The notes below the pieces were generated by a model, which worked only from the letters and a program-made list of their open reading frames with translations, did not search any database and was not told the DNA's origin. Shown in pieces: positions 27,148 to 34,037 of a DNA stretch of 34,037 nucleotides (within the stretch, counting starts at the first letter, position 1; each line of letters begins with the position of its first letter). The position numbers were made by a program, and so were the translations under genes. The stretch spans positions 38,374-72,410 of the forward strand of contig JAMDDE010000020.1 of assembly GCA_023489235.1 (NCBI GenBank), written 5' to 3'. The stretch comes from Actinomycetota bacterium (lineage in GTDB: Bacteria > Actinomycetota > Acidimicrobiia > Acidimicrobiales > JAMDDE01).

Positions 27148-28137
27148 TCATCTTCCCGGTGCAGCGGCCTCAGTGATAGCCTGGCTGACCAAGTGCTTTA
27201 CCATCCTCTTGCGCCAGGTATAAGCAAGATCGGTGTTGTCCAGTGGCTTTGCTGGTTTGGCTGCTTTCTCCGATGCCTCGGTAATGGCATCGTCGTCGAG
27301 ATGGCGACCGATCAGGCAAGAAGCAGCCTCTTCGGCGATAACGGGATGGGATGCCACTCCAGAAAGGACTATCCTCGCTTCGGTTACCAAGCCGTCTTGG
27401 AGACGCAAGGCCGCTGCAGCTCCACCAATGGGAAAGTCTATAGATCCTCTTCGACGCAGTTTCACATAGGAAGAACGCCAGCCGTCCTTAGGAGGAAAGT
27501 GCAGAAAAGCCACCACCTCGTCCGGTTGCTTGGTCGTGTAACGAATGCCGTCGTCCTGGTAGAGGGAGCTCACTGGAACCTCTCGGCGCCCCTCGGGACC
27601 CACCAGGACCACACTGGCATCGAGTGCTATGGCTACCGGAGCTGTATCGGAGGAGGATACAGCCCAACATCGTGGGCTGGAAGGAGCTACTCGGCAAATG
27701 TCACCATCCTTCTTCAGACAGAATCCAACGGCCTGGCGCCACTCGTAGGTCATGTCATAGTAGTTGCACCGAGTATCCACCAACAGGTTGCCCCCAATAG
27801 TTCCCAAGTTGCGCAAGGGTGGCGAAGAAACCAAGGAGGCTGCTCGAACGTATCCAGGGTATCGTTGCAGCAGCTCGCCATCGCCCACCACCTTGGAGAG
27901 GGTAACAGCTGCACCTATGCTCACCCCCCCATCCGAGAGATGATCGACGGATTTGAGTTCCTCCAGGTGTCCTATGCCTATCAATGCCGACGGTTCCATC
28001 TGCCGTCTCTTCAACTTGGGCACCAGATCGGTCCCACCCGCCACCATCATGGCCTCACCGTTCAGTTCAGCAGCCAGAGAGGCTGCTTCCTCGACGGTAG
28101 AGGGACGTAAGTACTTAAACGGCTTGAGTCGCAACAT
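27148..28137 (-). CDS. Molybdenum hydroxylase FAD-binding subunit with 4-hydroxybenzoyl-CoA reductase-type [4Fe-4S] loop (HcrB-like)
   Basis: 329 aa: AGGTDLVPKLKRRQ, PPLRNLGTIGGNLLVDTRCNYYDMTYEWRQAVGFCLKKDGDICRVAPSSPRCWAV; four Cys with spacing +16, +8, +9. Confidence 0.9.
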   Translation of the reverse strand: MLRLKPFKYLRPSTVEEAASLAAELNGEAMMVAGGTDLVPKLKRRQMEPSALIGIGHLEELKSVDHLSDGGVSIGAAVTLSKVVGDGELLQRYPGYVRAASLVSSPPLRNLGTIGGNLLVDTRCNYYDMTYEWRQAVGFCLKKDGDICRVAPSSPRCWAVSSSDTAPVAIALDASVVLVGPEGRREVPVSSLYQDDGIRYTTKQPDEVVAFLHFPPKDGWRSSYVKLRRRGSIDFPIGGAAAALRLQDGLVTEARIVLSGVASHPVIAEEAASCLIGRHLDDDAITEASEKAAKPAKPLDNTDLAYTWRKRMVKHLVSQAITEAAAPGR

Positions 28138-30451
28138 GAGGAGGATCCACCTTTATACACTGAGGATAAGGAATATCAGGGAATGACTTGGGTCCGAACC
28201 TTGGAGCTTCGCCCTTGACTTTGGCATCCAAGGCCTTGAGCACCTTGTCAGGGGTGATCGGCACTTGGTCAACCCATACCCCCAAGGCGTCATGGATAGC
28301 AGAGGCCACTGCAGGGACGACAGGGAGCAGAGGGCCTTGTCCTACCTCTTTGGCTCCGTATGGGCCCTCTGGATCATTGGTCTCCACAAGAATGGTTTCC
28401 ACCTCTGGCATATCGACAAAGGTGAGTGACTTGTAATCGAGCATGGAGGGTTGTTTGTGCAAAGCCTTGCGGTAAGCTTGCTCCTCCATGAGCGCTTCCC
28501 CTAGCCCCATGTACACGCCACCCTCGACCTGACCTCTCACAGAAATAGGATTTATGGAACGACCTATGTCATGAGCAAGCCATACCTTGTTCACTTGGAC
28601 GATCCCCGTCTTCGAATCCGCATCCAGATCGACCACTGCAGCAGAGTAACTGTAGGCTGGGCTAGGTCCAACACCCGAACCTTTGTAGGGCCCGGCCAAG
28701 TCAGGAGGACGGTAACTACCAGCGGTAGAGATGGCTCCGTATCGTTCCTGGGCTAGCTGAGCTGTCTCCTCGAAACTGAGTGCCCCGATCTTTCCGTCAC
28801 CGACCTCGACCTCTCCAGGTGAGCACCCCATGGACTCCGCAGCCACCTCGACAAGCAGATCCCGTAACTTCCTCGCCGCATCCAAAGCAGCATTTCCAGC
28901 CATGAAGGTCACCCTCGAGGAGTAAGAACCCAGATCCACAGGGGCAAGTCCTGTATCCCCAGTTACCAACCGGATGTCCGATGGCCACAAGCCTAGTTCC
29001 TCAGCTACTACCGTGGCTATGACCGTATCGGAGCCCTGGCCTATGTCGGTAGCACCACAGTAGGCAGTGACCCCACCTCGATCGAGTTTGAGCTGGCACT
29101 CGCTATGGGGAAGCTTGTTCCAATAGATGGGAAGACCTGCGCCGCTCAAGTAGCTGGCTACCGCAAAACCCATGCCATGGCCTTCAACTCTACGACGCCT
29201 GTGATAGCCAGAGGCTTGGATCACTCGATTGGTTATCTCCTCCAAGCCACAAGAGGTGATCCTCAACCAGTTGACCGTAGTAGTGTTGGGCTTCACGTAG
29301 TTGCGTCGTCTTACCTCTACAGGATCAAGTCCAAGGTCCTCTGCAATCTTGTCCAGATGCAGCTCCAAGGCGAACCGAGGTTGCGGGGTACCGTGACCCC
29401 GCTTGGGACCACAGGGAGCCTTGTTGGTGAAGACCCGAGCTCCTTCGAAGCGATAAGCAGGAATGTCATAGGTCGCGGTCTGTAATGCCCCAGTATAAAA
29501 AGTAGTGGCAACTCCGTAAGAGCCATAGGCTCCCCCATCAAGAGCTGTCTTGAAGTGCATGGCGGTTATCTTGCCGTCACGCTTTACCCCAGTACGTACC
29601 CACATCAATACAGGGTGACGACCTCTGTGGGCGTAGAAGACCTCCTCACGGGTCAAGGTGCACTTGACCGGCTTGCCCGTTACCATGGCCAGCTTGCATA
29701 CGACCATTTCATGGGAGAAGGGATCGGTCTTGCCTCCGAACCCGCCACCATGCGGAGTGGCAACTATGCGAACAGCGGACATGGGTAAGCCCATCACCTT
29801 GGATACCGCTCTGTGCACATAATGGGGCGTTTGGGTGGACGACCACAAAGTCAGCTTGCCGTCCACATAGCTGGCAATAGCAGAGTGCTCCTCCATGGGC
29901 AAATGGGTATTGCCTTCGTAGAAGAAGACATCCTCCCTTATATGATCGGCCTGGGCAAAGCCAGACTCCAGATCCCCGAAGGCCAAAGCAGCCATCTTAT
30001 GGATGTTGGCCGGCCCTCCATAGTCGTGGATAGGCTCGTCGACCGGTTCGGAGAGAGCCTCCTCGATGCTGGTAACCGGATGAAGGACTTCGTATTCGAC
30101 GACTATTCTTTCACAGGCTAGAGCAGCTGTTTCTTCGTCATAGGCAGCTACAGCTGCCACTGGATCTCCGACATAGCGTACCTTCTCGTTCTCCAAGGCA
30201 TGCTCGTCTTGGGTAACCGGCAGTATCCCATACTTGATAGGCAGATCGTCACCGGTTATCGCTGCAACCACACCCTCAACCTCCAGTGCTCCCCGGACGT
30301 CTACACGCTTGATACGCGCATAGGGATGGGGGCTGCGTAACAACTTGCAAAACAGCATGTCCGGAAGGACCAAGTCATCTGCATAAAGGGTGCTGCCGGT
30401 CACTTTCGCCCTGACATCAACCTTTGGTAAGGGCTTTCCAACTACGCGCAC
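28115..30451 (-). CDS. Molybdenum hydroxylase molybdopterin-binding subunit (xanthine dehydrogenase family; HcrA-like)
   Basis: 778 aa: ATPHGGGFGGKTDPFSHEMVVCKLA, NKAPCGPKRGHGTPQPRFALELHLDKIAEDLGLDPVEVR, YCGATDIGQGSDTV, GPYGAKEVGQGPLLPVVPAVASAIHDALG. Confidence 0.92.
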   Translation of the reverse strand: MRVVGKPLPKVDVRAKVTGSTLYADDLVLPDMLFCKLLRSPHPYARIKRVDVRGALEVEGVVAAITGDDLPIKYGILPVTQDEHALENEKVRYVGDPVAAVAAYDEETAALACERIVVEYEVLHPVTSIEEALSEPVDEPIHDYGGPANIHKMAALAFGDLESGFAQADHIREDVFFYEGNTHLPMEEHSAIASYVDGKLTLWSSTQTPHYVHRAVSKVMGLPMSAVRIVATPHGGGFGGKTDPFSHEMVVCKLAMVTGKPVKCTLTREEVFYAHRGRHPVLMWVRTGVKRDGKITAMHFKTALDGGAYGSYGVATTFYTGALQTATYDIPAYRFEGARVFTNKAPCGPKRGHGTPQPRFALELHLDKIAEDLGLDPVEVRRRNYVKPNTTTVNWLRITSCGLEEITNRVIQASGYHRRRRVEGHGMGFAVASYLSGAGLPIYWNKLPHSECQLKLDRGGVTAYCGATDIGQGSDTVIATVVAEELGLWPSDIRLVTGDTGLAPVDLGSYSSRVTFMAGNAALDAARKLRDLLVEVAAESMGCSPGEVEVGDGKIGALSFEETAQLAQERYGAISTAGSYRPPDLAGPYKGSGVGPSPAYSYSAAVVDLDADSKTGIVQVNKVWLAHDIGRSINPISVRGQVEGGVYMGLGEALMEEQAYRKALHKQPSMLDYKSLTFVDMPEVETILVETNDPEGPYGAKEVGQGPLLPVVPAVASAIHDALGVWVDQVPITPDKVLKALDAKVKGEAPRFGPKSFPDIPYPQCIKVDPPHVATQAV

Positions 30452-30454
30452 TGC

Positions 30455-30934
30455 TCAGACCTCCATCCGCCGTGCTGCCAACTCGACTGCCCTTGTAATA
30501 CTTTCGTATCCGGTGCAGCGACATATATTCCCCGATAATGCCTCGGCGATCTCTTGGCGACTCGGAGCAGGGTTCTCATCGAGAAGTGCTTTGGCGGTAA
30601 GCAACATACCCGGGGTGCAGTAGCCGCACTGTACGGCTCCAACCTCCACGAAGGCTTCCTGAAGGGGGTGCAGTTCATCTCCGCTCTTGGCCAGGCCTTC
30701 CACCGTAGTGATCTCCTTGCCCTCTACCTGATGAGGAAGGAGCAAACAGGAGAGTTGAGGTATACCGTCAACCAATACGGTGCAAGCACCGCACTCGCCT
30801 AGCTCACAGCCGTGCTTCGTACCAGTAAGGCCCAGGTCCTCTCTTAGTATCTCCAAGAGCGTATGGTGCGGCTTGGTGAGCACCTCTCGCCTACGCCCAT
30901 TCACAGTGAAGCCAACTACTATCGAATCACTCAT
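30455..30934 (-). CDS. Molybdenum hydroxylase 2x[2Fe-2S] subunit (HcrC-like)
   Basis: 159 aa: TKHGCELGECGACTVLVDG...SCLLL and QCGYCTPGMLLTAKALL...GNICRCTGYESI. Confidence 0.95.
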   Translation of the reverse strand: MSDSIVVGFTVNGRRREVLTKPHHTLLEILREDLGLTGTKHGCELGECGACTVLVDGIPQLSCLLLPHQVEGKEITTVEGLAKSGDELHPLQEAFVEVGAVQCGYCTPGMLLTAKALLDENPAPSRQEIAEALSGNICRCTGYESITRAVELAARRMEV

Positions 30935-31445
30935 CTCTCTGCTCCGCAGCTATGGAGATGAGCAACGGCTCGATCCCACCATGTCTCAGAACATCGAGCA
31001 TAGGCTCGGGTATGCGGTCGGCCTCCAACGATACACTTCGTGCCGGTATGTTCACCCGACCGGATATCACGTCCACCTCCACGACGTCTCCGTCCTCGAC
31101 CACCTCGGAGATGGTCGGACAAGCGATCGCCACGAGACCGATGGCTATTGCATTCCTCGAGAATATCCTCGCCAAGGAGTCGGCTACTACAGCAGCTACT
31201 CCCAGATCCTTTAGGTGCTGAGGTGCTGACTCGCGGGAAGAACCGCAACCGAAGTTGGGACCAGCCACGACTATGTCTCCTGGCTTCACCTCCCCGGCAA
31301 ACTCGGGGCGGGCAGACTCCAGCACATGCTTCAAACGCTCCTCCATGGGATGGTGAACGTACTGGCCAGGAGAGAGCATGTCAGTAGAGATATCAGAGCC
31401 GAATAGCCAAGCCCTGCCACGTATAGCAGCCAGATCCACCGTCAT
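30927..31445 (-). CDS. Aconitase-family small subunit (LeuD/HacB/DmdB-like)
   Basis: 172 aa: RAWLFGSDISTDMLSPGQYV, VAGPNFGCGSSRESAPQHLKDLGVAAVVADSLARIFSRNAIAIGL. Confidence 0.93.
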   Translation of the reverse strand: MTVDLAAIRGRAWLFGSDISTDMLSPGQYVHHPMEERLKHVLESARPEFAGEVKPGDIVVAGPNFGCGSSRESAPQHLKDLGVAAVVADSLARIFSRNAIAIGLVAIACPTISEVVEDGDVVEVDVISGRVNIPARSVSLEADRIPEPMLDVLRHGGIEPLLISIAAEQRDE

Positions 31446-32746
31446 TCTCCCGTTCCTGAGCCACCAGAGCCAGAAGCAGATACTCCTGCAAGTTCTCTGC
31501 CTGCCGATATGCCTTCTACTTCACGCGGATCAGCGATAGCGCCCATCAATGCCGATGCGGCAGCCGTCATGGGAGAGCCGAGATAGATCTCGGCATCTGC
31601 CGAGCCCATCCTGCCGCGAAAATTCCTGTTGTGGGTCCCCAGGCATCGTTCACCTGGAGCCAGAAGCCCGAGATGTCCCCCGAAGCAAGGGCCACACCCA
31701 GGTCCGCCTACGTAAGCACCAGCCTCAGTGAGCGCTTCTATGATTCCCTCTCGGGCGGCAGCCTCCATCACCTGAGCAGAGGCTGGGGTAACTATCAGTC
31801 TCACCCCTTTTGCGATGTGCCTGCCTCTCAGAATGCTGGCCGCTTGACGAAGATCCTCCAACCTGCCGTTCGTGCAAGATCCTATGAACACTTGGTCCAG
31901 AGGAGTGCCGACCACCTCGTTGACATCGACCACGTTCTCCACATGATGAGGAACGGCAATTTGTGGAGCCAACGAGTCGAGCAAGACCGTGTGACTTGCC
32001 GCATAGTTGGCACCTTCCTTGTTGGTCTGGACGAAGCCAGCAGGGAAGATAGCGAACTTGGCCCCCATCTCCACTCCCATGTTGGACACGGTCATGCGAT
32101 CAGCCAAATCGAGCTCTCCTACTCCTGGCCCACCGAATTCCACCGAACGGTACTGCGCCTCTGTGGAACCAACAGCCTTCATGAGGTAGAGGATGAGATC
32201 TTTGGCCGTTACCCCATAGGAGAACCGACCTTCGAGAACAATGGATATACTCTCTGGTACCTTGAACCACAACTGCCCAGTAGCAAGAGTATAGGCCATC
32301 TCTGAACTGCCAATACCTGACGATGCTACTCCCAAGGCACCATATGTAGTGGTATGCGAGTCCGTGGCAACTACTAGTTGACCTGGGGACACCCGACCTT
32401 CTTCGACCATCACCTGATGACAGATGCCTCTTCCTATTTCGAAGAAAGCGCTTATCCCAAAGTGGCGAACCAGTTCTCTTGCTTTGGCTTGATGAGCAGC
32501 AGCAGACACCGAAGGGGGAGGAACCATGTGATCGAATACCACGGTCACTTTGTCAGGGTCGTACAGACGCTTGATCCCCGTCCTCTCCAGCATGGAAAGG
32601 ACATCAGCAGCGAATATATCGTGCATCATCATGGCATCCACTTGGGCTACTACATATTCGCCTGCACTCACCCTATCCTTTCCTGCAGCTCTCGCCAGTA
32701 TTTCCTCGGCTGCAGTGGGTTGCGGATACATCTCCTCTCTGCTCAC
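31442..32746 (-). CDS. Aconitase-family large subunit (LeuC/HacA/DmdA-like)
   Basis: 434 aa: VVFDHMVPPPS, GQLVVATDSHTTTYGALGVASSGIGSSEMAYTLATGQLWFKVPES, VFIGSCTNGRLEDLRQAA, GPGCGPCFGGHLGLLAPGERCLGTHNRNFRGRMG. Confidence 0.94.
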   Translation of the reverse strand: MSREEMYPQPTAAEEILARAAGKDRVSAGEYVVAQVDAMMMHDIFAADVLSMLERTGIKRLYDPDKVTVVFDHMVPPPSVSAAAHQAKARELVRHFGISAFFEIGRGICHQVMVEEGRVSPGQLVVATDSHTTTYGALGVASSGIGSSEMAYTLATGQLWFKVPESISIVLEGRFSYGVTAKDLILYLMKAVGSTEAQYRSVEFGGPGVGELDLADRMTVSNMGVEMGAKFAIFPAGFVQTNKEGANYAASHTVLLDSLAPQIAVPHHVENVVDVNEVVGTPLDQVFIGSCTNGRLEDLRQAASILRGRHIAKGVRLIVTPASAQVMEAAAREGIIEALTEAGAYVGGPGCGPCFGGHLGLLAPGERCLGTHNRNFRGRMGSADAEIYLGSPMTAAASALMGAIADPREVEGISAGRELAGVSASGSGGSGTGE

Positions 32747-32749
32747 TAC

Positions 32750-33037
32750 TCAGTTCCGCGCAATCCAAGAATCCACCATGGCTCTGGCCCCATTCTTGTC
32801 TTTGTACCAGAGGCTGTTGATGGTGATGAACTCCTTCCATTCGCTGGGGAGATCCTCTTCAGCATAGATAGCATCCACCGGACATGGTTCTACACAGGCG
32901 CCGCAGTCGATGCACTCATCAGGATCTATGTAGAGCATACGATCACCTTCATCGGCATGTATGCAGTCCACTGGACACACATCGACACACGATTGATCCT
33001 TGGTGTCTATGCAGGTAGCACCAATAACATAAGCCAT
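32750..33037 (-). CDS. FdxA-like ferredoxin, probably [3Fe-4S][4Fe-4S] (7Fe) type
   Basis: 95 aa: [70 protein letters not shown]. Confidence 0.93.
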   Translation of the reverse strand: MAYVIGATCIDTKDQSCVDVCPVDCIHADEGDRMLYIDPDECIDCGACVEPCPVDAIYAEEDLPSEWKEFITINSLWYKDKNGARAMVDSWIARN

Positions 33038-33168
33038 TTTCGCTGAGACCTCCCCTCCCTTTGCAGGACGGTAGCTTTTCCACTTACTTACTACGATAAC
33101 CTTTCATTCGCTCTCACCTTACCCGAGAATCAACCACAGATGGTGCGATCGAATGAACAGCTACATTT

Positions 33169-33209
33169 AGTCAATAACTATTTTATTGACTGTCCGTCCG
33201 GTAGGTCAA
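33169..33209 (-). promoter_or_regulatory. Predicted promoter with overlapping palindromic operators upstream of the ferredoxin/leuCD-like/hcr-like operon
   Basis: Minus strand TTGACC (33209-33204), 18-nt spacer, TAAAAT (33185-33180); inverted repeats TGACTGTCCG-TC-CGGTAGGTCA (33187-33208) and AGTCAATAA-CTATT-TTATTGACT (33169-33191). Confidence 0.65.
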
Positions 33210-33241
33210 GAGATCATGAAGCAGATTACTAGAGATTGTTC

Positions 33242-33955
33242 TCAGAAATCCTGGATGAGCCTTTCGGTTTGGCGGATCTCTGAGATCATGGGGTTCGGCC
33301 TCTGCATCTCCTCTCTGCTCACCTCCCCGGTAAGATAGGTGAGCACCGCCGCCAAGCAAGCTCTCTTGTACCAACTATGAAGGCGCTTCCAATCCTCCTC
33401 TTGAAGCCATTGGATATAGAGCCCTTCGATTATAGCCCTCACCACTGTAGCTGCTTCGGCCACATCTCCTACCTTGAACGCTCCTCGTTCCTGCCCATCC
33501 CGGATCACCTCTGCGTATATAGCATTCACCGTAGACCTGAAGGTGGCACTCAAACGACCGAAGGAATCGAAGCTCGCAGCGTGATCTATCAGTCCTATAT
33601 AGGTAAGATAGAAGCGCCTGTTCTGGACTGGGTCACTGAAGATAGTATCGATCATGAGACGAATCCTCTCCTCTGCGGAGTTGACCTGAGAGACAGAGGC
33701 CCTTATTCGCTCTGCAATTTGGTCCAGCACCCACCTCATTACCGTCAGGACCAAGTTCTCCTTGCTCTTGAAGTAATACAGGAGCACGCTCTTGCTAACT
33801 CCAGCAGCATCCGCTATATCCTGGAGAGGAACTCGATAGACCCCCTTCTCTCCCATCACCCTATAAGCACTTCGGATGATATGGATCTGAGGGGCCGTAT
33901 GATCCTCGTGAAGCAAACCTTTCGATTCCTGAACTGGGGAGGAAGACTTGACCAC
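33242..33955 (-). CDS. TetR/AcrR family transcriptional regulator
   Basis: 237 aa: IIRSAYRVMGEKGVYRVPLQDIADAAGVSKSVLLYYFKSKENLVLTVMRW. Start by ORF track is GTG at 33955, which lies in a palindrome; the true start could be downstream. Confidence 0.92.
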   Translation of the reverse strand: MVKSSSPVQESKGLLHEDHTAPQIHIIRSAYRVMGEKGVYRVPLQDIADAAGVSKSVLLYYFKSKENLVLTVMRWVLDQIAERIRASVSQVNSAEERIRLMIDTIFSDPVQNRRFYLTYIGLIDHAASFDSFGRLSATFRSTVNAIYAEVIRDGQERGAFKVGDVAEAATVVRAIIEGLYIQWLQEEDWKRLHSWYKRACLAAVLTYLTGEVSREEMQRPNPMISEIRQTERLIQDF

Positions 33956-33963
33956 GTGGTCAG
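33950..33963. promoter_or_regulatory. Perfect 14-bp palindrome TGACCACGTGGTCA at the start of the TetR gene (possible autoregulatory operator)
   Basis: Read directly: gacttgaccacgtggtcagtc. Confidence 0.5.
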
Positions 33964-34000
33964 TCTAATACACAATACGGCAAATGAGCTGTTTCCCCAG

Positions 34001-34037
34001 GCTAGCTGCGACAATCAAGGGAAAAGCTAGCTGCGAC
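34001..34037. repeat. 12-bp direct repeat GCTAGCTGCGAC, two copies 25 bp apart, at the right window edge
   Basis: 34001-34012 and 34026-34037. Confidence 0.8.

Noticed and set aside
27193-28110. 305-aa plus-strand ORF
   Set aside because: Antisense to the HcrB-like gene, which has clear FAD and Fe-S motifs.
13348-32746. Nicotinate fermentation cluster (Mo hydroxylase + Mii + DmdAB)
   Set aside because: No 6-hydroxynicotinate reductase, enamidase, B12 mutase or dimethylmalate lyase; the Mo enzyme has the HcrB-type Fe-S loop and benzoyl-CoA reductase is present.
25380-32746. Ordinary leucine or lysine (homocitrate) biosynthesis operon
   Set aside because: No LeuB-like dehydrogenase in the window, and the neighbours are aromatic catabolism and ferredoxin oxidoreductases.
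1-34037. Transposons, prophage, tRNA or rRNA genes
   Set aside because: No transposase, integrase, phage structural or recognisable RNA gene sequence was found on either strand.

Overview
This 34 kb bacterial window has all of its convincing coding sequences on the minus strand. The taxon is not determined; gene style (TetR regulators, FdxA-like ferredoxin, moderate GC) would fit an actinobacterium. It reads as an anaerobic aromatic / aromatic-amino-acid catabolic island. In transcription order (right to left) it encodes: a TetR regulator; a 7Fe-type ferredoxin; LeuC/LeuD-like aconitase-family subunits; a three-subunit molybdenum hydroxylase whose FAD subunit carries the 4-hydroxybenzoyl-CoA-reductase-type [4Fe-4S] cysteine loop; a LeuA/HphA-like DRE-TIM condensing enzyme; IorA; an IorB-KorD fusion; KorA, KorB and KorC; a family III CoA-transferase; an enoyl-CoA hydratase; an SDR; a DUF35 protein with an SCP2-type thiolase (BbsA/BbsB-like); a PrpF/Mii-family isomerase; a PaaK-type CoA ligase; a four-subunit class I benzoyl-CoA reductase in bcrCBAD/bzdNOPQ order; a hemerythrin; a second TetR; a fused indolepyruvate:ferredoxin oxidoreductase; and a truncated ABC-transporter substrate-binding lipoprotein. 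The main hypothesis is a glycyl-radical-free route. Arylpyruvate plus acetyl-CoA gives benzylmalate (LeuA-like), then benzylmaleate (LeuCD-like), then phenylitaconate (PrpF-like). A Bbs-like lower half without BbsG then gives benzoyl-CoA plus succinyl-CoA. The Hcr-like enzyme would handle the 4-hydroxy (tyrosine) branch, and the benzoyl-CoA reductase would dearomatise the ring. Two operons share a TTGAC-type palindrome overlapping predicted -35/spacer elements, and a 72-bp tandem repeat with palindromic motifs lies upstream of the second TetR. All assignments come from reading the sequence; no searches were run.
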